A stretch of 12,768 nt of DNA from Thermoleophilaceae bacterium (GTDB lineage Bacteria > Actinomycetota > Thermoleophilia > Solirubrobacterales > Thermoleophilaceae): NCBI GenBank assembly GCA_013813135.1, contig JACCSF010000319.1:1-12768 (forward strand), written 5' to 3'. Below, one piece after another: positions 6,538 through 12,768 of the stretch. Made by a program: the position numbers and the translations under genes. The notes beneath the pieces are model-generated. The model ran no database searches. It saw only the letters and a list, made by a program, of their open reading frames with translations, and was not told where the DNA came from. Position 1 is the stretch's first letter. Each line of letters opens with the position of its first letter.

Positions 6538-9500
6538 TTATGCGGTGGGTGCGGGCTCTTCGACCGGATCCGACTCCGGCGGCAGCGCGCCGCCGCGGTC
6601 GGTGCCGGCGATCAGCTCGTCGCCGACCTTCCCCTTGGGGATGAAGCCGGACTTCATTCCGAAGTAGACGGCCTGCGGGTGGTGGGCGATGATCGCCACC
6701 GTCGACTGCTCGGGCATCACGGCGTAACCGTCGGAGAGGTACATGCCGATCTTGTCGAGCTCCAGCAGGCGCCACACCTTCTCGTGCTCGGACTGGTCAG
6801 GGCAGGCCGGGTAGCCCCACGAGTAGCGGCGCCCCTGGTCGAGCTCGATTCCGAGTCCGCGGCGCACCTCCGCGTGGAGCCACTCGGCGAGGCCTTCCGC
6901 GGTCTGGACTCCGAGGCCGTGCGTGAACAGCTGCTCGGCGAACTCGCCGTCGCGCTCGAGCTGGGCCATCACCTCGGTCACCTCGGGTCCGACGGTCACG
7001 GCCTGCAGCGCCACCACGTCGCGATCGCCGGAGTCGACCGGTCGGAAGAAGTCGGCCAGGCAGATGCGGTCGTGCTTGGGCTGGCGCGGGAAGGCGAGCC
7101 GCTCGAGCTCGCGCTCCGGGTCGTCGGGGTCGAACACGATCAGCTCGTTGCCGTCCGCCGCCGCCGGGAAGTAGCCGAGCCGCACGCGCGGGCGCAGGTA
7201 GTCCTGCTCGCGCCACATCCGCTCGAGCTTGGGCGCGAAGCCCTCCTCCTCGCCGTCGCCCTCCACGATCTGGCGCCACTCCTCGCCCTTCTTGCCGCGC
7301 CCGCCCCAGTGCAGCTTGAACAGCACGTGGCGGTCGAGGTGGGGGTAGACGTCATCGAGGTCGACGTCGAGCTCGCGCGCGCCCCAGAAGGGCGGCTCGG
7401 GCACCGACAGGTCGGTGCGGGCCGAGGAGCGCACCGAGTCGTCCGTCACGGGGGGGCCGTCGTCGACCTTCACGACCTGCTCGCGCAGCACGCGCGCCTC
7501 GTCACGCGCCCTGGTCACCAGCCCTCCGCGCCTCTCGTCGTCGACCAGCTGGTCGATCGTCGCCAGGCCGGCGAACGCGTCCTTGCAGTAGAAGACGCCG
7601 GGCTCGTAGATCTCCTCGGACTCCTTGCCCTTCGGATAGAGGATGCGGCGGCCGAAGTCGCGGTTGATCGCGGCGCCGCCGATCAGCACCGGGAACTCGA
7701 GCCCGCGCTGGTGCAGCTCCTGGACGCAGGTGGGCATCTGCTTCGAGGTCGAAACGAGCAGGGCGCTCAGCCCGATGGCGTCCGCCTCGTTCTCGATCGC
7801 GGCGTTGATGATCGTGTCGATCGGGACCTGCTTGCCGAGGTCGATGACCGTGTAGCCGTTGTTGGTGAGGATCGTGTTGACGAGCGACTTGCCGATGTCG
7901 TGCACGTCGCCGAAGACGGTGGCGATCACGACCTTGCCCTTGGTGTGGCCCTCGATGCGCTCGAGGTGGTTCTCGAGCTGTGCCACGGCGCGCTTCATCA
8001 CGGTCGCCGACTGGAGCACGAACGGCAGGATGAGCTCGCCGGCGCCGAACTTGTCGCCGACCTCCTTCATGGCGGGCAGCAGCACCTCGTTCAGCGTCGG
8101 GACCGCGCCGATCTTCTCGACCGAGCGGTCGATCCACTCCTCCACGCCCTCCTTCTTGCGGCGCAGGATGTGGTAGTGGAGCGCCTCTTCGGGCTCCATG
8201 CCCTCGGTCGGGTCGCCCGCCGCCTCCTCCTCGGTCTCGCCCTTCTGCTCGAAGTGGCCGATAAAGCGCTCGAGCGCGTCCTCGCGCTTGTTGAAGACGA
8301 GGTCGTCGGTCAGCTCCCGCTCGTTCTCGGGGATCTCGTTGTAGGGCTTGATGTGGTTGGGGTTGACCATCGCCAGGTCCAGCCCCGCCTCCACGCAGTG
8401 GTGGAGGAACACCGAGTTGAGCACCGCGCGGGCGCCGGGCGACACCCCGAACGACACGTTCGACACGCCCAGCGAGGTCTTCACACCCGGGATCTCGGCC
8501 TTGATGCGGCGGATGCCGTCGATCGTCTCGACGGCGGATGGCCGCCACTCCTCGTCGCCGGTGGTGAGCGTGAACGTGAGCGCGTCGAAGATCAGCGCCT
8601 CGCGGTCGAGCCCGTGTTCGTCGCAGGCCAGGCCGACGATGCGCTTGGCGACCTCGACCTTGCGCTCGGCCGTCTTGGCCATGCCGACCTCGTCGATTGT
8701 CAGCGCGATCAGCGCGGCGCCGTGGGCCTTGGCCAGCGGAGCCACCACATCGAGCTTGTCGCGGCCGGCCTCCAGGTTCACGGAGTTGACGATCGCCCGG
8801 CCGGGGATCTGCTCGAGCGCCAGCTTGATCACGTCAGGCTCGGTCGAGTCGACCTGGATCGGCGCGGGCTGGCTCAGCGCGATGCGCTTGACGACCTCGC
8901 GCATCTGCTCGGCCTCGTCCTGGCGCTCGGTGAGCGCGACGCAGACGTCGAGCACGTGCGCGCCGCCGGTGACCTGGTCCTCGGCCACCTGCACGAGCCC
9001 GTCGTAGTCGTCGGCCAGCAGCAGCTCCTTGGCCTTGCGCGAGCCCTGCGAGTTGACCCGCTCGCCCACAAGCGTCGGGCGCGGCTCCTGCACGAGCGGC
9101 GTGGCGGTCATCATGCTCGACAGCAGCGCCATCCCGCGCTCGGGTCGCGCGCCTGCCTCGCGGCCGCCGACTCGATCGACGATCGCGCGAATGTGGTCGG
9201 GGGTCGTCCCGCAGCAGCCGCCCACGATCGAGACGCCGTAGCGCTCGACGAACTCCTGGAGCACGTTCGCGAGCGGGTCGGGCTGCTCGGGGAAGATGGT
9301 CTCCCCCTCGGGGCCCTGAAGCGGCAGGCCGGCGTTGGGGATGCAGTGCACCGGCACCGGGCTGAACTCGCCCAGGAAGCGGATCGCGTCGCGCATGTCC
9401 TCCGGCCCGGTGGAGCAGTTGAGCCCGATCACGTCGACGTCCAGGGCCAGCAGGGTGGTCAGCACGGCCTGGATGTCGGTGCCGAGCAGCATCTTGCCGC

Positions 9501-10092
9501 CGTTCGGCAGCAGTGAGACGCTCGTCTGGATCGGCACCGTGCGGCCGGCGAGCTTGAAGGCCTCGCGGGCGCCGAACACGGCCGCCTTGACCTCGAGGAT
9601 GTCCTGCGCGGTCTCGATGATGAGCAGGTCGGCGCCGCCTTCCACGAGGCCGCGCGCCTGCTCTGTGAAGACCTCGACCAGCTCGCCGAAGGTGATCTTG
9701 CCGAGCGTCGGATCGTCGCTCGCGGGCAGGTGACCGGTCGGGCCGATCGACCCGGCGACAAAGCGCTGGTCGCCGGCGGCGGCGCGGGCGAGCTCGGCCG
9801 CACGGCGGTTGATCTCGGGAGTGTGCTCGCCGAGACCCCACTCTTCGAGCTTGAGCCGCGAGGCCTGGAAGGTGTCTGTCTCGAGCACCTCGGCGCCCGC
9901 CGCGATCATCGACTCGTGCACGCCCTGGATCACGTCCGGGCGGTTGAGCACGAGCGCCTCGTGGCACTTGCCCGCCAGGCCGCCGTAGTCGGCAGGCGTC
10001 AGGTCGAACTGCTCGAGCGTCGCGCCCATGCCGCCGTCGAAGACGACGACGCGCTCACGCGTGGCCTGGATGAAATCGCGCTCTGCGGGCAA
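6538..10092 (-). CDS. metH: Cobalamin-dependent methionine synthase MetH
   Basis: A 1184-residue protein, near the usual MetH length, that transfers a methyl group from 5-methyltetrahydrofolate through cobalamin to homocysteine in the cytosol. All modules are present in order. The homocysteine domain (about 1-310) has zinc ligands C226 (GLNCSTG) and C293/C294 (GGCCGTTPDH). The pterin domain (about 340-600) starts at VGERVNSQGSRKAKE and includes NPNHIKPYNEIP. The B12 cap (about 620-710) and B12 domain carry GDVHDIGKSLVNT with axial ligand H731 and SALLVSTSKQM. The reactivation domain (about 890-1160) has RRYSWGYPACPD and the AVYFG segment. The TTG start at 10092 is forced: an in-frame TGA lies two codons upstream and the next Met is inside the VFDGGMGATL motif. 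No clear Shine-Dalgarno precedes it. A repeat cluster overlaps the start. It sits between the protease and amt genes, each separated by a gap, so it is probably its own transcript. Confidence 0.97.
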   Translation of the reverse strand: MPAERDFIQATRERVVVFDGGMGATLEQFDLTPADYGGLAGKCHEALVLNRPDVIQGVHESMIAAGAEVLETDTFQASRLKLEEWGLGEHTPEINRRAAELARAAAGDQRFVAGSIGPTGHLPASDDPTLGKITFGELVEVFTEQARGLVEGGADLLIIETAQDILEVKAAVFGAREAFKLAGRTVPIQTSVSLLPNGGKMLLGTDIQAVLTTLLALDVDVIGLNCSTGPEDMRDAIRFLGEFSPVPVHCIPNAGLPLQGPEGETIFPEQPDPLANVLQEFVERYGVSIVGGCCGTTPDHIRAIVDRVGGREAGARPERGMALLSSMMTATPLVQEPRPTLVGERVNSQGSRKAKELLLADDYDGLVQVAEDQVTGGAHVLDVCVALTERQDEAEQMREVVKRIALSQPAPIQVDSTEPDVIKLALEQIPGRAIVNSVNLEAGRDKLDVVAPLAKAHGAALIALTIDEVGMAKTAERKVEVAKRIVGLACDEHGLDREALIFDALTFTLTTGDEEWRPSAVETIDGIRRIKAEIPGVKTSLGVSNVSFGVSPGARAVLNSVFLHHCVEAGLDLAMVNPNHIKPYNEIPENERELTDDLVFNKREDALERFIGHFEQKGETEEEAAGDPTEGMEPEEALHYHILRRKKEGVEEWIDRSVEKIGAVPTLNEVLLPAMKEVGDKFGAGELILPFVLQSATVMKRAVAQLENHLERIEGHTKGKVVIATVFGDVHDIGKSLVNTILTNNGYTVIDLGKQVPIDTIINAAIENEADAIGLSALLVSTSKQMPTCVQELHQRGLEFPVLIGGAAINRDFGRRILYPKGKESEEIYEPGVFYCKDAFAGLATIDQLVDDERRGGLVTRARDEARVLREQVVKVDDGPPVTDDSVRSSARTDLSVPEPPFWGARELDVDLDDVYPHLDRHVLFKLHWGGRGKKGEEWRQIVEGDGEEEGFAPKLERMWREQDYLRPRVRLGYFPAAADGNELIVFDPDDPERELERLAFPRQPKHDRICLADFFRPVDSGDRDVVALQAVTVGPEVTEVMAQLERDGEFAEQLFTHGLGVQTAEGLAEWLHAEVRRGLGIELDQGRRYSWGYPACPDQSEHEKVWRLLELDKIGMYLSDGYAVMPEQSTVAIIAHHPQAVYFGMKSGFIPKGKVGDELIAGTDRGGALPPESDPVEEPAPTA

Positions 10093-10137
10093 GGTTCGTC
10101 ACATGCTACCGAACCTTGACACGAATGTGTGAAGGTT
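10090..10137 (-). promoter_or_regulatory. Three-half-site repeat cluster over the metH promoter and start
   Basis: AACCTTGACAC (10112-10122) and GTGTGAAGGTT (10127-10137) form a near-perfect palindrome around GAAT, with one mismatched pair (10118/10131). A third copy, CAAGGTT (10090-10096), is inverted relative to the middle site and contains the TTG start codon; it can pair over 7 bp with AACCTTG (10112-10118). Half-site centres are 21 and 20 bases apart, about two helical turns. A TAGCAT resembling a -10 box lies between the sites on the minus strand. An operator is the simplest reading; two exclusive RNA hairpins are the alternative. Confidence 0.5.
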
Positions 10138-10146
10138 GGGGATGCG

Positions 10147-10160
10147 GGGCGGCGCCGCCC
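10147..10160 (-). terminator. GC palindrome downstream of the protease gene
   Basis: A perfect 14-base palindrome, GGGCGGC followed by GCCGCCC, begins four bases past the protease stop. As RNA it would form five GC pairs around a four-base loop. It shares the GGGCGGCG core with the hairpin after metH. No T-run follows, so termination is only plausible. Confidence 0.4.
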
Positions 10161-10164
10161 GCCC

Positions 10165-11859
10165 TCAGTGCCTCTTCTTCGACGCCGCGTAGGCGTCCAC
10201 GATCCCCTCTCCGTAGAACCCGTTGAACTCCGGCGTGCCCTCGCAGGTCGCCGTGTAGTCAGGCGTCAGGTCCGGGTCCGGGTAGGTGAACACGGGCGGG
10301 TTCGGGCAGGGCCGGTCCTGCGCCGTCCGCTTGAGCACCCGCTCGACCACGTCCGGCGACAGCGTCAGGCCGCCGTTGCGCTCGTCGAGCCTCCCGCGCG
10401 AGGCGACCACCAGCGCCGCCACGCCAACCGCGTGCGGGGATGCCATCGAGGTGCCCTGCAGGTACTGGTAGTACGCGCAGTCACCGCGCGAGCAGTCCGC
10501 CAGCACGAACGGCGTGTTCGGCGTGCCGTCCGGATTGAGCTCCTCGTTGGCGATCGCCACCGACTTCGGATACGGCGCGAGCACCGTGTTCGCGGGCGTG
10601 TTGTAGCGGTCGGTGCCGAAGAAGTCGCGCCGGTCGCCGCCCGGCGCCGACAGGTCGGCCTGCTCCACCCCGTAGTCGGAGTAGTAGGCCTTGCGCTCGC
10701 TCGGGCCGACCGATGTGATGCCGAGCACCCCTGGCGCCTCGAGCGGCATCGACTCACAGGAGTTGTCGATGGCGCGCGAGCGCTCCGTCTCCGGCGGGTA
10801 GTCCGGGCTGGTCTCGTCGATCACCGGCTTGCCGAGATCGGTGTGGCCGTTGCCCTCAGCCGACACCAGCGTCACGCCGTGCGAGCGCGCGTACGCGAGC
10901 GCCCGCTCCGTAGCCCGGATGATCGTCTGCTGCTCCAACTGCTCCTCCGGCGAGTCGGCCGGGTTGCCGGCGCAGTTGTAGAGCCACGGATCGATGTAGT
11001 ACGACATGTTCACCACGTCGACTCCGACGTCCGCCGCGTACGTCAGCGCGTCGACGCTCGGCTGCAGGAAGAAGTAGCCGGAATCCTGGCCCGCGCGGAT
11101 GTTCACGAGCTCGACGTCGGGCGCCACGCCGGCCATGCCGAGCCGGTTTATCGGCGCGCCGATCGTGCCGGCCACGTGCGTGCCGTGCCCGTCCTCGTCC
11201 ACGTCGGAGGGGTCGTTGCAGGACCCGTCCGGGTCCTCCTCGCACGCTCCGTCGATCAGCGGGATGTCGGTCGTGAAGTTGCGGCTCAGCGAGCGGTTGA
11301 AGTTCGGCGCGATATCCGGATGGGACCCGTCGATACCGGTGTCGATGACGCCCACCCGCACGCTCGAGTTGCCGCGCTGGCGCTTGTAGGACCTGGTCGG
11401 CGTCGCGTTGATCATCCGCATGTCCCACTGCAGGTCCGCGAACGGCTCGTCGAGCGGCGCCGGGGCGCCCCCGCGGTGCACGCGGCCGTGCCCCGGGGCC
11501 GTCTTGCGCTCTGCCGTCATCCGCTCGAGCGCGAACGGATCGCGCACGCGGGCGCGGCTCGCGGGCGCGTAGCCGATCGAGCGGTTGCGGGCCGCGCCGT
11601 AGACGGCGCCGCTGCGCGCCACGGTGCCCGCGAAGCGAGCGTTGGCCGAGCGCACGGTCGCCACGCCGACCTTGGGGTTCTCGCGCACGATCCTGCCGCC
11701 GGCCCGCTTGATCGCCCTGTGGGCGGCGCCGACCGACGCGCCGCGCTCGTAGAGCACGACGTAGGTGCGCTTCGTGGGGGCATGCTTGGCCGCGCCGGCG
11801 GTGAGCGGAACGACCAGGACGAGCGTTCCGAGGAGAGCAAGCAAGAGTGTGCGTCGCAT
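10165..11859 (-). CDS. Secreted subtilisin-like serine protease (peptidase S8)
   Basis: A 564-residue exported endopeptidase. The N-terminus is a Sec signal peptide: MRRT, a hydrophobic core (5-20) and a likely cut after AGA/AGAA (23-24). Residues about 30-100 (TYVVLYERGA..., VGVATVRSAN...) look like a short inhibitor-I9-type propeptide. The catalytic domain follows, with D173 (VIDTGIDGSHPD), H228 (DGHGTHVAGTI), oxyanion N337 (SAEGNG) and nucleophile S471 (GTSMASPHAVG). Eight cysteines (206, 214, 296, 368, 456, 461, 518, 539) fall in the mature part and could form disulphides, fitting an extracellular enzyme. Acidic inserts such as CEEDPDGSCNDPSDVDEDG (206-224) could bind calcium. There is no C-terminal anchor or sorting signal, so release is expected. 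The ATG at 11859 has GGAG seven bases upstream. The 81-base gap to the gene upstream leaves room for its own promoter, but none is clear. Family and activity are secure; substrate is unknown. Confidence 0.95.
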   Translation of the reverse strand: MRRTLLLALLGTLVLVVPLTAGAAKHAPTKRTYVVLYERGASVGAAHRAIKRAGGRIVRENPKVGVATVRSANARFAGTVARSGAVYGAARNRSIGYAPASRARVRDPFALERMTAERKTAPGHGRVHRGGAPAPLDEPFADLQWDMRMINATPTRSYKRQRGNSSVRVGVIDTGIDGSHPDIAPNFNRSLSRNFTTDIPLIDGACEEDPDGSCNDPSDVDEDGHGTHVAGTIGAPINRLGMAGVAPDVELVNIRAGQDSGYFFLQPSVDALTYAADVGVDVVNMSYYIDPWLYNCAGNPADSPEEQLEQQTIIRATERALAYARSHGVTLVSAEGNGHTDLGKPVIDETSPDYPPETERSRAIDNSCESMPLEAPGVLGITSVGPSERKAYYSDYGVEQADLSAPGGDRRDFFGTDRYNTPANTVLAPYPKSVAIANEELNPDGTPNTPFVLADCSRGDCAYYQYLQGTSMASPHAVGVAALVVASRGRLDERNGGLTLSPDVVERVLKRTAQDRPCPNPPVFTYPDPDLTPDYTATCEGTPEFNGFYGEGIVDAYAASKKRH

Positions 11860-11940
11860 AGCGGTCTCCTACCCCGGCGCGACGATCCTTAGACCGGGGA
11901 ACCGCCGCCGCGCGCCCGGCCGAGCCGAGCGCTTGGCGCA

Positions 11941-12768
11941 CTACGCCTCGAGCTCGGCAGCCTCGCCGCGGCGCGCGGCGCTGCCCAGCTGCACCGGCGA
12001 CGCGTGCAGCGCCCGCAGGCGCAGGTCCTTCCAGGTCATGCCCTCGCGCACCAGCGCAGGCATCCCCATCGCCAGCGCGGTCGCGATCTCGACCGCCTGC
12101 AGGATGATCCCGTAGGCAAACGCGTCGGTCTTGCCGACGCCGTATGCGGACAGCACCGCCACGCACGCCGCCTGGAAGACGCCCAGGTTCGAGGGCGTGG
12201 CCGGTAGCGCCGCCGTCACGTTGACCGCGAACAGCACCGCCGCCGCGGCGCCGATGCCGGCGCGCTCGTCCAGGCCGAGCGCCACGAGCAGCACGTAGCA
12301 GGCAAGCCACTGGATCGCCCAGGCGGTGAGCTGCATGAGCGCGGCCCACCCGCCCAGCTTCGGCCGCCGAAACACCTGAAGCCCGGAGCGCACCTGCAGC
12401 ATCGCGCGCCGCGCCGTCGCGGCGGCCAGCTGCACGCGCTGGAAGCGCGTGGGCTTGCCGCGGCGCAGCAGCCAGGGCGTGGCGACGACGAGTGCGAGCA
12501 GGACCAGCGGGGCGACGGTGGCGATCACGAGCGCGTCCTCGCGCCCGCGGAAGATCCCGACGGTGGCGAACATCACCGCTCCCAACACGATCAGCGCGAG
12601 GATGTTCAGGAGCGTCTGGGAGACGATCGTGCCGAGCACGACCGGGAAGCGATCGCGCATTCGGCCGAGCCGGCGCGCGACGATCAGCGCGCGCGAGGGC
12701 TCGCCGAGCCGGGCGGGCATCGTGGCCGACATCAGCACGCCGATCATCGTGCCGCGGGCGATGTCGCG
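11941..12768 (-). CDS. Flippase-like integral membrane protein (LPG synthase TM/UPF0104 family), N-terminus cut
   Basis: The last 275 codons of a polytopic membrane protein; the frame stays open to the window edge, so the N-terminus lies outside. Visible landmarks of the lysylphosphatidylglycerol-synthase transmembrane family are MPARLGEPSRALIVAR near the start of the visible part (the family's P-x-R-LGE-x-x-R motif), hydrophobic segments VVLGTIVSQTLLNILALIVLG and ATVAPLVLLALVVATPWLL, and a later block, ALPATPSNLGVFQAACVAVL, equivalent to the conserved PGGLG-x-x-E region. Two further hydrophobic segments precede a short cytoplasmic tail ending LEA. In that second block the family's glutamate position is Gln. 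Members move or modify lipids or lipid-linked glycans; no aminoacyl-transferase domain is present, so synthase activity is not supported. The ATG at 12747 is internal. Its stop lies 81 bases before the protease start on the same strand. Confidence 0.85.
   Translation of the reverse strand, partial: RDIARGTMIGVLMSATMPARLGEPSRALIVARRLGRMRDRFPVVLGTIVSQTLLNILALIVLGAVMFATVGIFRGREDALVIATVAPLVLLALVVATPWLLRRGKPTRFQRVQLAAATARRAMLQVRSGLQVFRRPKLGGWAALMQLTAWAIQWLACYVLLVALGLDERAGIGAAAAVLFAVNVTAALPATPSNLGVFQAACVAVLSAYGVGKTDAFAYGIILQAVEIATALAMGMPALVREGMTWKDLRLRALHASPVQLGSAARRGEAAELEA

Noticed and set aside
6422..6775. Longer amt N-terminus (frame open to 6775)
   Set aside because: The extra residues overlap the end of metH and run through a terminator-like hairpin. 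The ATG at 6421 has its own Shine-Dalgarno and gives a normal Amt N-terminus.
6430..9516. 1028-codon plus-strand open frame opposite metH
   Set aside because: It is an antisense shadow of metH: a low-complexity His/Arg/Asp/Val-rich translation with no domain, typical of GC-rich codon-position bias, while the minus frame shows every MetH motif.
10060..10107. 15-codon GTG leader ORF overlapping the metH start in another frame
   Set aside because: The encoded MTNLARRARFHPGHA has no Met run or other attenuator signature, and no Shine-Dalgarno precedes it.
10093..10164. SAM or cobalamin riboswitch upstream of metH
   Set aside because: The 72-base gap is too short and lacks the conserved cores of these classes; only the AAGGTT repeats are present.
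10129..11892. 587-codon plus-strand open frame opposite the protease
   Set aside because: It is Arg/Val/His-rich with no motif, and is fully explained as the complement of the S8 protease gene.
11872..11899. CCCCGG...CCGGGG inverted repeat upstream of the protease
   Set aside because: Six-bp GC-only arms with a 16-base loop are expected by chance at this base composition, and there is no linked promoter signal.

Overview
The window is GC-rich bacterial chromosome, coding on both strands with short gaps and several GTG/TTG starts. The gene content and protein style (LuxR C-terminal helix-turn-helix, PucR/CdaR-type regulator, large cobalamin-dependent MetH, amt-glnK pair, secreted subtilase) suggest a high-GC actinobacterium, plausibly of the Thermoleophilia/Solirubrobacterales type. 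That placement is inference from protein style; the window has no rRNA or other phylogenetic marker. No tRNA, rRNA, CRISPR array, insertion sequence or phage gene was seen, and no stretch over 300 bases lacks a gene.

Plus strand, 1-3336: the C-terminal end of a LuxR-type regulator, then a compact run of three genes. An enolase-superfamily racemase/epimerase (DgcA or L-Ala-D/L-Glu epimerase type) overlaps a DUF1611 protein (DgcN type) by four bases. An atypical NAD(P)-binding SDR starts four bases after the DUF1611 gene. The first two match the DgcN-DgcA pair, in which D-glutamate is N-acetylated and the N-acetyl-D-glutamate is racemised. The enzymes may therefore feed peptidoglycan-derived D-glutamate into central nitrogen metabolism.

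Minus strand, 3420-12768 (transcribed right to left): a membrane flippase-like protein cut by the window edge, a secreted S8 serine protease, full-length methionine synthase metH, then amt-glnK-pucR. The amt and glnK genes share an ATGA overlap. The pucR-type regulator follows glnK closely, with a strong Shine-Dalgarno sequence lying across the glnK stop codon. The SDR and pucR genes converge on an 83-base gap that holds an inverted repeat.

Main points of interest: (i) the dgcA-dgcN pair in an actinobacterium-like genome; (ii) a PII protein whose modifiable Tyr51 is Leu, with no glnD beside it and a PucR-type regulator in that slot; (iii) an 11-bp perfect inverted repeat in the amt leader that puts the ribosome-binding site in the loop and the start codon at the base; (iv) three AAGGTT half-sites, about two helical turns apart, covering the metH promoter and TTG start; (v) a possible ATT start for the pucR-type gene.
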